From contig CATYYP010000079.1 of the NCBI GenBank assembly GCA_958415245.1, positions 1 through 7,834 of the forward strand: 7,834 nt of DNA. The letters are read 5' to 3'. Positions within the stretch are counted from its first letter, which is position 1. Every line of letters starts with the position of its first letter. The DNA comes from Schaalia odontolytica (GTDB lineage: Bacteria; Actinomycetota; Actinomycetes; Actinomycetales; Actinomycetaceae). The notes beneath the pieces were generated by a model, which saw nothing but the letters and a program-made list of their open reading frames with translations, was not told where the DNA came from and made no database searches. A program made the translations under genes and the position numbers. Of this stretch, positions 1 to 6,549 are shown one piece after another.

Positions 1-1
1 G

Positions 2-535
2 GAAAACTCCGGCGCCCGCGCGATGCTGGTGCTCAGGGTTTCTGAGCTCGACCAGGTCGATGGCCTGGTCATCCCGGGCGGCGAGTCGACGACCATGTCG
101 AACCTCCTGCTCTCCTTCGGTCTGTTTGACACGCTCAACGATCGGATCGCGTCCGGCCTGCCGGTCTACGGCACGTGCGCGGGCATGATTATGCTCGCGT
201 CGTCGATCCTGGATGGACGTGAGGACCAGCGTTCTTTCGGTGCACTCGACATGGTCGTGCGCCGTAACGCCTTCGGTCGTCAGGTCGACTCTTACGAGGA
301 GGACCTGGACGTCGAGGGTCTCGAGGGTGGTCCCTTCCATGCCGTGTTCATTCGCGCCCCGTGGGTCGAGTCGGTGGGCGAGGATGTTGAGGTGATCGCG
401 CGCGCCGGCAACAGTGCCGACGGCCCGATCGTCGGCGTGCGCCGCGGCAACGTCATGGCGACGTCGTTCCACCCCGAGGTGGGTGGAGACGATCGGATCC
501 ACGCGATGTTTGTCGATATGGTGGCGCGCGCCTGA
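2..535 (+). CDS. pdxT: PLP synthase glutaminase subunit PdxT (5'-truncated by window)
   Basis: PdxT hydrolyses glutamine and channels the ammonia to PdxS, which builds pyridoxal 5'-phosphate (vitamin B6) from ribose 5-phosphate and glyceraldehyde 3-phosphate in the cytoplasm. The reading frame is open from base 2, before the first ATG at 23, and those codons (ENSGARA) fit the family, so this ATG is internal. About 15-20 N-terminal residues lie outside the window. Visible class-I glutaminase features are the loop [16 protein letters not shown] at about bases 65-112, the nucleophile Cys in GTCAGM (TGC at 176-178), and the catalytic His-Glu pair in SFHPEVGG near bases 464-487. The segment [12 protein letters not shown] is also typical. 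The gene ends TGA at 533-535 and overlaps ruvC by one base (TGATG), implying translational coupling. The partner pdxS is expected upstream but is not visible. Identity is secure. Confidence 0.95.
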   Translation, partial: ENSGARAMLVLRVSELDQVDGLVIPGGESTTMSNLLLSFGLFDTLNDRIASGLPVYGTCAGMIMLASSILDGREDQRSFGALDMVVRRNAFGRQVDSYEEDLDVEGLEGGPFHAVFIRAPWVESVGEDVEVIARAGNSADGPIVGVRRGNVMATSFHPEVGGDDRIHAMFVDMVARA

Positions 536-1164
536 TGCGCGTCATGGGCATCGACCCGGGCCTGACGCGCTGCGGCCTCGGCGTTGTTGACGTCGATGCG
601 TCGCGGCGCGCCTCGCTCGTGTACGTTGGTGTCGCCCGTAGCGATAAGGACCTGGCGACGCACTTCCGGCTGCGCACGATCGCGGACGCGATCGATAGCG
701 TCATCGAACGCTATGCGCCGGAGGTCGTCGCCATCGAACGCGTCTTCGCGCAGGACAACCTCCAGTCGGTGACCACGACGATGCAGGTCATGGGCGCGGC
801 GATGACGTGCGTGGGGCGCGCCGGACTGCCGATGGCCGTTCATACGCCCTCCGAGGTGAAGTCCGCCGTCTCCGGCAACGGCAACGCGGACAAGGCGCAG
901 GTGCAGGCTATGGTCGCGCGCATCCTCGGCCTCGCCAAGGCTCCTAAGCCCGCGGACGCCGCGGACGCTCTTGCCATTGCGATCACGCACGCGTGGCGGG
1001 GGACAGGCTTGCTCGGCGCCCCCGAGGACTCGTCGGTCGCCGTCTCGATCTCGGGTCGCCTGACCGCTCGCGGATCCATGACGCCCGCCCAAAAGGCGTG
1101 GGCCGAGGCCCAGGCCGCGCAACGCCGAACGGGTGCCGTCGATCCGAGGCGTAGGCGCGGCTAG
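535..1164 (+). CDS. ruvC: Holliday junction endonuclease RuvC
   Basis: RuvC cuts the two continuous strands of a Holliday junction held by RuvAB, resolving recombination intermediates. The protein has 209 residues. The RNase H-like fold is shown by the N-terminal strand [14 protein letters not shown] with Asp7, the VVAIERVFAQDN segment with Glu68, and PADAADALAIAI with Asp141 and Asp144, which match the four metal-binding acids of the family. The core ends near residue 157. The last 50 or so residues are an Ala/Arg-rich tail ending in RRRRG, longer than in most RuvC proteins and probably disordered. The ATG at 535 is the natural start because IDPGLT sits right after it and it overlaps the pdxT stop. 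No separate ribosome-binding site is obvious, so translation is probably coupled to pdxT. The 3' end may contain the promoter of ruvA. Confidence 0.96.
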   Translation: MRVMGIDPGLTRCGLGVVDVDASRRASLVYVGVARSDKDLATHFRLRTIADAIDSVIERYAPEVVAIERVFAQDNLQSVTTTMQVMGAAMTCVGRAGLPMAVHTPSEVKSAVSGNGNADKAQVQAMVARILGLAKAPKPADAADALAIAITHAWRGTGLLGAPEDSSVAVSISGRLTARGSMTPAQKAWAEAQAAQRRTGAVDPRRRRG

Positions 1165-1167
1165 AAT
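1162..1167 (+). promoter_or_regulatory. Probable -10 box of a ruvAB promoter
   Basis: The hexamer TAGAAT (1162-1167) differs from TATAAT at one position and begins at the ruvC stop codon. A poor -35 (TCGATC, 1139-1144, three of six matches) lies 17 bases upstream inside ruvC. A start of transcription near 1173-1175 would fall in the LexA-like palindrome next to it, an arrangement suited to repression. Inferred from sequence only. Confidence 0.5.
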
Positions 1168-1182
1168 CGTACATATGTTCGC
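1167..1182 (+). promoter_or_regulatory. Probable LexA (SOS) box upstream of ruvA
   Basis: The sequence TCGTACATATGTTCGC resembles the actinobacterial LexA site, whose consensus is built on CGAAC-N4-GTTCG. The right half GTTCG (1177-1181) is perfect and the left half CGTAC (1168-1172) has one mismatch. The centre ACATATGT is a perfect palindrome. It overlaps the likely -10 box and start point in the only real gap of the ruvCAB block. ruv genes are SOS-regulated in many bacteria, which supports the reading. The LexA gene itself is not in the window. Confidence 0.65.
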
Positions 1183-1197
1183 CCGCATGCGCGGGCG
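1180..1197 (+). repeat. Short GC-rich hairpin in the ruvA leader
   Basis: CGCCCGC (1180-1186) and GCGGGCG (1191-1197) form a perfect 7-base-pair stem with the loop ATGC. No T-run follows, so it is not a classical terminator. It would lie in the 5' leader of a ruvAB transcript, about 10 bases ahead of the ruvA ribosome-binding site, and its first bases share the end of the LexA-like box. Confidence 0.5.
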
Positions 1198-1207
1198 ACC
1201 CATGAAC

Positions 1208-1215
1208 GAAAGGAA
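1208..1215 (+). promoter_or_regulatory. Ribosome-binding site that fixes the ruvA start
   Basis: GAAAGGAA, containing AAGGA, lies 5 bases before GTG 1220. The in-frame ATG codons at 1175, 1187 and 1202 have no such site before them, so this decides the start in favour of the GTG. Confidence 0.7.
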
Positions 1216-1219
1216 CGCA

Positions 1220-1825
1220 GTGATCTCCATTCTGCGCGGCACAGTCGCGAGCGTCGGCCTCGACCACATCGATATCGTGGTGGGAGGCATCGGCTTCCGC
1301 GTGCACGTGACGCCCGCCTTCGCGCAGGGCGCCTCGCGCGATCAGGAGATGACCGTGTTCACGTCGATGATCGTGCGCGAAGATTCGATGACGCTGTACG
1401 GTTTCGAGTCCGCCGATGAGCGGGATGTGTTCACGAAGCTGCTGTCGGTGTCGGGCATCGGCCCGAAGATCGCACTCGCCGCACTTGCAGTCTTGCGCCC
1501 CGACGACCTGCGCCGCGCGGTACGCGACCAGGACCTGACTGCGCTGCAGCGGATCCCGGGCGTGGGCAAGAAGTCCGCACAGCGCATGGCCCTGGAAATC
1601 GGCGACAAGCTGGGCACCCCGGCAGCGCTGCCGGGCGGCGAAACCGCCGCCGCCCCCGCGCCCACCGAGGATGCCGTGGCCTCCGAGGTCAGCGCAGCCC
1701 TGGTCGGCCTGGGATGGTCCGAGGCGCAGGCTGCCAAGGCCATCGAGAAGCTCGCGGGCAGTGGTCTTGGCGCATCCGACATGCTGCGCGCCGCCCTCGT
1801 GACGCTGGGAGGCGGACGTGGCTGA
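1220..1825 (+). CDS. ruvA: Holliday junction branch migration protein RuvA
   Basis: RuvA forms tetramers that bind the four-way junction, open it into a square, and load the RuvB motor rings. The GTG start at 1220 gives 201 residues, the usual family length, and the expected N-terminus MISILRGTV. Upstream in-frame ATGs would add residues that do not look like RuvA. Domain I is an OB-like fold (about 1-63), ending with [10 protein letters not shown]. Domain II (about 64-135) has two helix-hairpin-helix motifs, [14 protein letters not shown] near 76-89 and [17 protein letters not shown] near 111-127, which contact the DNA backbone. A flexible Ala/Pro/Thr linker (about 136-150) leads to the RuvB-binding domain III (about 150-201, with [16 protein letters not shown]). 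The stop overlaps ruvB by 8 bases, so the two are coupled. Probable SOS control comes from the box at 1167-1182. Confidence 0.96.
   Translation: MISILRGTVASVGLDHIDIVVGGIGFRVHVTPAFAQGASRDQEMTVFTSMIVREDSMTLYGFESADERDVFTKLLSVSGIGPKIALAALAVLRPDDLRRAVRDQDLTALQRIPGVGKKSAQRMALEIGDKLGTPAALPGGETAAAPAPTEDAVASEVSAALVGLGWSEAQAAKAIEKLAGSGLGASDMLRAALVTLGGGRG
1807..1812 (+). promoter_or_regulatory. Ribosome-binding site of ruvB inside ruvA
   Basis: GGGAGG lies in the last codons of ruvA, 5 bases before GTG 1818. It favours this GTG over the in-frame ATG at 1830 as the ruvB start. Confidence 0.7.
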
Positions 1826-2870
1826 TCAGATGGATTCCGGTTTCGACGTTGATGCGATGCGCATCGTGGCCCCCGACGCTGGGGAACTCGAGCGGGCAGC
1901 CGAGGCCGCGCTGCGCCCCAAGAAGCTCTCGGAGTTCGTGGGCCAGCGCGTCGTGCGAGGCCAGCTGCAGCTCGTGCTTGACGCCGCGCGGATGCGTTCG
2001 GCCAGCCCCGACCACGTCCTGCTTGCGGGCCCTCCGGGACTCGGCAAGACGACGCTGGCAATGATCATCGCCGCCGAGATGGGAACGTCCCTGCGACTGA
2101 CCTCCGGCCCCGCGATCCAGCACGCTGGTGACCTTGCCGCGATTCTTTCCGGCCTCCAAGAGGGCGACATCCTCTTCATCGATGAGATCCACCGCCTCGC
2201 GCGCACTGCCGAGGAAATGCTGTACCTGGCGATGGAGGATTTCCGCGTCGACGTCGTCGTGGGTAAGGGACCGGGCGCGACCTCGATTCCGCTGACCCTG
2301 CCGCCTTTCACCGTCGTCGGCGCGACGACGCGTTCGGGCCTGCTCCCCGCGCCGCTGCGCGACCGCTTCGGCTTCACCGCCCATCTCGAGTTCTACGAGA
2401 CCGATGAGCTCCAGTCGGTGGTCACCCGTTCCGCCTCGCTGCTGGGTTCGCCCATTGACGCGCAGGCCGCCCACGAGATCGCCTCGCGTTCGCGTGGAAC
2501 GCCTCGTATCGCGAACCGCCTCCTGCGCCGCGTCGTCGACTACGCCCAGGTGCATGGCGACGGGCAGCTGACCCTCGAGGCCGCGCGCGGTGCCCTCGAG
2601 CTCTTCGAAGTTGACCCCTCCGGCCTCGACCGACTCGACCGCGCGGTCCTCGAGGCCATCTGTCGCCGTTTCGCCGGTGGTCCCGTCGGCCTCACGACCC
2701 TGTCGGTGACGATCGGCGAGGAAGCAGAAACCGTCGAAACGGTCGCGGAACCCTACCTCGTGCGCGAAGGCTTTCTCGTGCGCACCAACCGCGGACGCAT
2801 GGCAACCCCCAAGGCGTGGGCCCACCTCGGCCTCACTCCGCCCGCGCCGGACGGCGCTCTCTTCGACTAG
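1818..2870 (+). CDS. ruvB: Holliday junction ATP-dependent helicase RuvB
   Basis: RuvB is the AAA+ hexameric motor that pulls DNA through the RuvA-bound junction and drives branch migration. The 350-residue product has the full family layout: the N-terminal [11 protein letters not shown] segment (about 33-43), Walker [10 protein letters not shown] (71-79), Walker B ILFIDEIH (118-125), sensor 1 GATTR (168-172), the LRDRFG arginine-finger region (180-185), sensor 2 [12 protein letters not shown] (227-238), and the C-terminal winged-helix domain with [20 protein letters not shown] (311-330). All catalytic residues are present. The GTG start is backed by a strong ribosome-binding site and the GTGGCTGA overlap with ruvA. 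No T-run terminator follows. Nothing looks disrupted. Confidence 0.97.
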   Translation: MADQMDSGFDVDAMRIVAPDAGELERAAEAALRPKKLSEFVGQRVVRGQLQLVLDAARMRSASPDHVLLAGPPGLGKTTLAMIIAAEMGTSLRLTSGPAIQHAGDLAAILSGLQEGDILFIDEIHRLARTAEEMLYLAMEDFRVDVVVGKGPGATSIPLTLPPFTVVGATTRSGLLPAPLRDRFGFTAHLEFYETDELQSVVTRSASLLGSPIDAQAAHEIASRSRGTPRIANRLLRRVVDYAQVHGDGQLTLEAARGALELFEVDPSGLDRLDRAVLEAICRRFAGGPVGLTTLSVTIGEEAETVETVAEPYLVREGFLVRTNRGRMATPKAWAHLGLTPPAPDGALFD

Positions 2871-3048
2871 GGGAGTGGGCCTCGTCCCCATCTGTGCTGG
2901 CCGCGGGTGACGCGTGGTGTCAAAACGTCTCAGGAGGCGTCTTGCGCCGCGCCACACCTTGATCACTTAGGCTAAAACCTTGCTCGGGCATTAGACTGGC
3001 AAAGTGCGCTCGAAGCGCTAGACCGTCATCGAAAGTGAATCAGCCTTT
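2871..3048 (+). other. Intergenic region between ruvB and yajC, with a possible yajC-secDF promoter
   Basis: This 178-base gap is the largest in the window and has no convincing open frame. A weak hairpin lies at 2925-2940 (ACGTCT / AGGCGT, loop CAGG, one G-T pair), without a following T-run. A TAnnnT-type -10 candidate, TAGACT, is at 2992-2997, about 50 bases before yajC, with no matching -35 at normal spacing. TTGATC at 2959-2964 is 27 bases away, too far. A small 5-base-pair hairpin (GCGCT / AGCGC, 3006-3018) would lie in the leader. The gap probably separates the ruv and sec transcription units, but neither promoter nor terminator is firm. Confidence 0.35.
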
Positions 3049-3456
3049 ATGAACAACCTAACCTTGCTCGCCCTGAGTGCCGTCGCCATCTTGTTCATGG
3101 TGTGGACAACGCGCTCCCGCAAGAAGCAAATGGAGAAGATGGAGCAGGACCAGCGTGAGCAGCTTGCGTCCGTCACTCCTGGCACGTGGGTTCGTACCCG
3201 CGGGGGATTCTGGGGCCGTTTCGTGGACCTGGACGGCGACATCGTCGTTCTGGAGACCACCGATGGTCACGAGATGTACTGGGAACGCTACGTGATCGCC
3301 GAGATCGGTGGCCAGCCGCCGCTCGCTGACGCGGAGCAGGCTGTAGCGGACGCCGACGAGGTGGAGACTGTCGAGGAGGACGCATCCGTCCTCGGCCTCG
3401 ATCAGGAAGACGCCCAGTCTTTTGACGTGCGTGACACCGACGAGCAGCAGAAGTAA
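3049..3456 (+). CDS. yajC: Sec translocase accessory subunit YajC
   Basis: YajC is a small single-span membrane protein that associates with SecDF and the SecYEG translocon. This 135-residue protein has one N-terminal transmembrane segment (about 4-20, LTLLALSAVAILFMVWT) followed by the basic stretch TRSRKKQMEKMEQDQREQL and then the cytoplasmic YajC fold. In that fold, SVTPGTWVRTRGGFWGRF (about 41-58) corresponds to the family's GDEVVTxGGIxG segment, and DLDGDIVVLET follows. The TM and basic flank predict an outside N-terminus. The tail from about residue 92 is acidic and low in complexity (DADEVETVEED). The domain is richer in Trp than usual. The start ATG has only a weak site (GAAAG, about 13 bases upstream), but no better start precedes the membrane helix. 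Position directly before secD supports the call. Confidence 0.88.
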   Translation: MNNLTLLALSAVAILFMVWTTRSRKKQMEKMEQDQREQLASVTPGTWVRTRGGFWGRFVDLDGDIVVLETTDGHEMYWERYVIAEIGGQPPLADAEQAVADADEVETVEEDASVLGLDQEDAQSFDVRDTDEQQK

Positions 3457-3469
3457 CTCAAGGCTGAAC

Positions 3470-3475
3470 GGAAAG
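3470..3475 (+). promoter_or_regulatory. Ribosome-binding site of secD
   Basis: GGAAAG, 7 bases before GTG 3483, supports that GTG as the secD start in the 26-base yajC-secD gap. Confidence 0.6.
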
Positions 3476-3482
3476 TAGAACC

Positions 3483-5459
3483 GTGGCATCACACAAGCGA
3501 CGCCCCGTGCGCGCGCTCGTGACCCTGACCGTCGCCATCGTGGCGGCGTGCGCGGCACTTGCGATCGGGCACCTTGCCAAGGGCGTATCCCCATACCCTG
3601 ACCTGGCCCTTGACCTCAAGGGTGGTACCCAGCTGATCCTGACACCGACCCCCACGTCGGAGGGACAGCGTGCGATCACCGAGGAGGACATCACGCAGGC
3701 GATCGCGATTATTCGTAATCGTATTGACGCCTCCGGCGTGTCCGAGTCCGAGATCTCCTCTCTGGGTAGCTCGAACATTATGGTGTCGATTCCCGGCACC
3801 CCGTCCCAGGAACAGCTGGACCTGATCCGTTCGTCCTCGCAGATGAACTTCCGCCCCGTGCTGCGCATTGGGCCCGCGCAGGGCGTTCTCCAGAACCAGC
3901 AGCAGCCGCAGGTAGATAACCCTCAGTCGGGCGCGCAGTCCGGCGAACAGAGCGGTGCCCAGTCGGGTGAGCAGTCCGGTGCTCAGTCGGGTGAGCAGAG
4001 CGGCGCTGGCGCGGCTGATACGGCTCAGTCCGGCGTCCAGTCCACCGCCCTGGATGAGGCGACCGCTCGCGGCGCTGCCGACGCGGATGGCGACGGCGTC
4101 CTGTCCGACACCCCCGCGACGACTCCTGAGAATGCGTCGGATCTCGCCTGGGTGACCGAGCAGGTCATGTACGACTTCATGACGCTCGATTGCTCGGCAT
4201 CCGCCGATGTGAAGCGTGTCGAGGGGCCCGCCGACAAGCCCTACGCTGCCTGCGACGAGTCCGGCCAGGTCAAGTACATCCTGGGCCCTGTGGCCGTTCC
4301 CGGTTCGGATCTGGAGGCTGCGAGCGCTGCCCTCGCAACGAACGGCACCGGACAGTCGACCGGTCAGTGGATTGTCTCGCTGCGGTTCAACCACGACGGT
4401 GCCGAGAAGTTCAAGGACACGTCCACGATCCTGTACGGCTACCACGATTCGGACCCCCAGGGCTCGTCCTATCGTGGCAGCCCGGACCGTAACTCGTTCG
4501 CGGTCGTTCTCGACGGAACCGTGATTACCGCTCCGTCGATGCAGGCCATCATTACGAATGGTGAGGCGCAGATCAGCGGCAACTTCACCGCGCAGTCTGC
4601 GAAAGTGCTGGCTAACCAGCTGCAGTTCGGTTCGCTGCCGCTCAACTTCGAGGTTGAGTCCGAGCAGCAGATCTCTGCGACGATCGGTACAGACCACCTG
4701 ACCGTTGGCCTGTGGGCGGCCCTCATCGGATTCCTGCTGGTCATCCTCTACCTGATCTGGCAGTACCGCGGCCTCGCGATCATCTCCGCAGGTTCGCTGG
4801 TCGTTGCCTCGGTCATCACCTACCTGGTGATCACGCTGCTGTCGTGGGCGATGGGCTACCGTCTCTCGCTGGCAGGCGTCGCCGGTCTGATTATGGCGAT
4901 TGGCGTCACCACGGACTCGTTCATCGTCTACTTCGAACGTGTTCGAGACGAGGTCCGAGACGGACGACCGCTGCGCGCCGCCGTCGAAGAGGGCTGGGAT
5001 CGCGCGAAGCGCACCATTCTGGTCTCCGACGCGGTCAACCTGGTCGCGGCCGTGGTCCTCTACCTGCTCGCCGTCGGTGGCGTTCAGGGCTTCGCCTTCA
5101 CACTCGGTATCACGACAGTTATCGACATCGCGGTGATCTTCCTGTTCACCCACCCGATGATGGAGCTGCTGATCCGGACTCGCTTCTTCGGCGAGGGCCA
5201 CAAGCTGTCGGGTCTGGACCCTGAGCATTTGGGTGCGAAGAATGCTCTCGTGTACGCGGGTCGCGGACGCGTGGTCGTGCGTGGTGAATCCGCGACGGCG
5301 AAGGACAACGACGACGAGGCCGGTGACGGTCTGTCGATTGCCGAGCGCCGCCGTGCCGCCCGCCTCGCCGCTGCGAAGGCCGAGGAAGAGACCGTCGACG
5401 ATGCTTCAGCCGAAACGACGGATGGCGCCGCAGGCGTGACCGAGGAAGAGGAGAACTGA
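3483..5459 (+). CDS. secD: Protein translocase subunit SecD
   Basis: SecD, with SecF, uses the proton-motive force to pull exported proteins out of the SecYEG channel. The 658-residue protein has TM1 (about 11-32), a large outside domain (about 33-405) and five more helices (about 407-565), the SecD topology. Family motifs are DLKGGTQL (44-51) in the head of the first outside domain, GTVITAPSM and GEAQISGNF (345-367) in its base, and MAIGVTTDSFIVYFERVRDE (471-490) in TM4. The last is the actinobacterial form, carrying the conserved Asp478. The outside domain holds a Gln/Ser/Gly repeat (148-175) and an Asp-rich loop (200-209) that I do not recognise as core SecD. The cytoplasmic tail (about 570-658) is long and ends very acidic. 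Start is the GTG with GGAAAG 7 bases before it. Sits between yajC and secF. Confidence 0.96.
   Translation: MASHKRRPVRALVTLTVAIVAACAALAIGHLAKGVSPYPDLALDLKGGTQLILTPTPTSEGQRAITEEDITQAIAIIRNRIDASGVSESEISSLGSSNIMVSIPGTPSQEQLDLIRSSSQMNFRPVLRIGPAQGVLQNQQQPQVDNPQSGAQSGEQSGAQSGEQSGAQSGEQSGAGAADTAQSGVQSTALDEATARGAADADGDGVLSDTPATTPENASDLAWVTEQVMYDFMTLDCSASADVKRVEGPADKPYAACDESGQVKYILGPVAVPGSDLEAASAALATNGTGQSTGQWIVSLRFNHDGAEKFKDTSTILYGYHDSDPQGSSYRGSPDRNSFAVVLDGTVITAPSMQAIITNGEAQISGNFTAQSAKVLANQLQFGSLPLNFEVESEQQISATIGTDHLTVGLWAALIGFLLVILYLIWQYRGLAIISAGSLVVASVITYLVITLLSWAMGYRLSLAGVAGLIMAIGVTTDSFIVYFERVRDEVRDGRPLRAAVEEGWDRAKRTILVSDAVNLVAAVVLYLLAVGGVQGFAFTLGITTVIDIAVIFLFTHPMMELLIRTRFFGEGHKLSGLDPEHLGAKNALVYAGRGRVVVRGESATAKDNDDEAGDGLSIAERRRAARLAAAKAEEETVDDASAETTDGAAGVTEEEEN
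3924..4007 (+). repeat. In-frame QSGA/QSGE tandem repeat in secD
   Basis: Seven tetrapeptides alternate strictly QSGA, QSGE, QSGA and so on (SecD residues 148-175), a 24-base period run three and a half times. Degenerate copies QSGV and QSTA follow at residues 182-189. The DNA copies vary in Ser codons (TCG, TCC, AGC) and Gly codons (GGC, GGT) while the protein pattern holds, which suggests the repeat is not freshly made and may be kept at protein level. It faces outside the membrane, after the first structured part of the outside domain. Confidence 0.85.
5449..5453 (+). promoter_or_regulatory. Ribosome-binding site of secF inside secD
   Basis: AGGAG in the last Glu codons of secD is 7 bases before ATG 5461 and 10 before the second ATG at 5464, so the first of the two adjacent ATGs is preferred. 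Confidence 0.65.
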
Positions 5460-5460
5460 C

Positions 5461-6549
5461 ATGATGAGTTTTGCTCAGTGGGGTAACGCCCTGTACTCGG
5501 GCGACAAGTCCTATGCTGTCGTTCCCAAGCGTAAGGTCTTCGTCGGCCTCGCCGCCGCGGTGCTCGTTCTCGGTTTCGCGCTCGTCGCGATCATGGGCCT
5601 GAACCGCTCGATTGAGTTCACCGGAGGCTCGCAGTTCGATGTCGCTCACGTGAGCGACCAGAGCGAATCTTTCGCCTCGCGCGCAGTGACCTCCACCGGC
5701 CTCGTTGAGGGCGCCCCGAAGGTGACCCGCGTGGGTTCGGACTCGGTCCGAATCCAGACGACGTCCCTGGATTCCGCGCAGACCGCTCAGATGCGCGACG
5801 CGCTGGCCAGCGCCTACGGCGTGGATACGACCGAGGTACAGTCCTCTTCGATCGGCCCCTCCTGGGGTTCCTCAGTCACCACTAAGGCCGCTCAGTCGCT
5901 CGTCATCTTCATGGCGCTCGTCGCCCTGCTGATGACGGTGTACTTCCGCTCGTGGCGCATGGCAGCGTCTGCGCTGCTCGCGCTTGTGCACGACATCGCC
6001 GTCACTATCGGCGTGTTCGCGATCCTGCAGGTCGAGGTGTCGCCCGCGACCGTGATCGGCTTCCTGACGATTCTGGGTTACTCGCTCTATGACACCGTCG
6101 TCGTCTTCGACAAGGTGCGCGAGCTGACCTCGGATGTCTACGATCAGAAGCACTACACCTTCGGCGAGTACGTGAACCTTGCGGTCAACCAGACGATGGT
6201 TCGCTCGATCAACACCTCGGTTGTGGCGCTTCTCCCTGTTGGTGCGATCCTGATCATCGGTTCCGTTGCCCTGGGCCCGGGTACCCTGGTGGATATCTCG
6301 CTGGCCCTGTTCGTCGGTATGATCGCAGGTACCTACTCGTCGATCTTCATCGCGTCGCCGCTTCTGGTGACCTTCCAGGAGCTGTCGGATAAGACCCGCG
6401 AGCACAACGCGGCCGTCTACCGGGCACGTCAGGGCCGCCACGCCACTGGCACGCCGGGCGCTTCCGCGTCGGTGAAGGTGGCTCCCATCAAGCCCGGCAA
6501 GCGCCTGGGCAACGAGAACCAGCCCAACAGGAAGAAGAATCGTCGATGA
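5461..6549 (+). CDS. secF: Protein translocase subunit SecF
   Basis: SecF pairs with SecD to form the proton-driven translocation motor. The 362-residue protein has TM1 (about 26-46), a smaller outside domain (about 47-142) beginning with the SecF signature IEFTGGSQFD (51-60), and five further helices between about 144 and 302. Key motifs are WRMAASALLALVHDIAVTIG (165-184) and LGYSLYDTVVVFDKVREL (205-222), the TM4 motif with Asp211, followed by NQTMVRSINTSVVALLPV (243-260). These define SecF and distinguish it from SecD. The C-terminal tail (about 315-362) is basic, ending NRKKNRR. One base separates it from secD, and its stop overlaps the apt start (ATGA), so the three genes are very likely one operon. 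I see no missing conserved residue. Confidence 0.96.
   Translation: MMSFAQWGNALYSGDKSYAVVPKRKVFVGLAAAVLVLGFALVAIMGLNRSIEFTGGSQFDVAHVSDQSESFASRAVTSTGLVEGAPKVTRVGSDSVRIQTTSLDSAQTAQMRDALASAYGVDTTEVQSSSIGPSWGSSVTTKAAQSLVIFMALVALLMTVYFRSWRMAASALLALVHDIAVTIGVFAILQVEVSPATVIGFLTILGYSLYDTVVVFDKVRELTSDVYDQKHYTFGEYVNLAVNQTMVRSINTSVVALLPVGAILIIGSVALGPGTLVDISLALFVGMIAGTYSSIFIASPLLVTFQELSDKTREHNAAVYRARQGRHATGTPGASASVKVAPIKPGKRLGNENQPNRKKNRR

Noticed and set aside
1133..1219. Longer RuvA from ATG 1133, 1175, 1187 or 1202
   Set aside because: The added residues do not match the RuvA N-terminus, no ribosome-binding site precedes these ATGs, and two of them lie in the operator or hairpin.
292..1290. Long minus-strand open frame (332 residues) across pdxT, ruvC and ruvA
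   Set aside because: It is antisense to three well-identified genes, is Arg/His-rich with no recognisable domain, and such frames are common on the opposite strand of GC-rich genes.
2925..2940. Hairpin after ruvB as an intrinsic terminator
   Set aside because: The stem is only 6 pairs including a G-T, and no T-run follows. Kept only as a remark in the intergenic entry.
1689..2966. Minus-strand open frame of 425 residues antisense to ruvB
   Set aside because: Composition (Arg, Gly, Glu-rich, no domain) is that of a shadow frame. ruvB on the plus strand accounts for the codon bias.
4933..4946. TCGAACGTGTTCGA, an apparent LexA-type palindrome
   Set aside because: The half-sites CGAAC and GTTCG are separated by 2 bases, not the 4 required, and the bases encode conserved SecD residues (FERVRD) inside TM4 and its flank.
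3489..5228. Minus-strand open frame of 579 residues antisense to secD
   Set aside because: It mirrors secD, has no membrane or enzyme motifs, and no ribosome-binding site or neighbour supports it.
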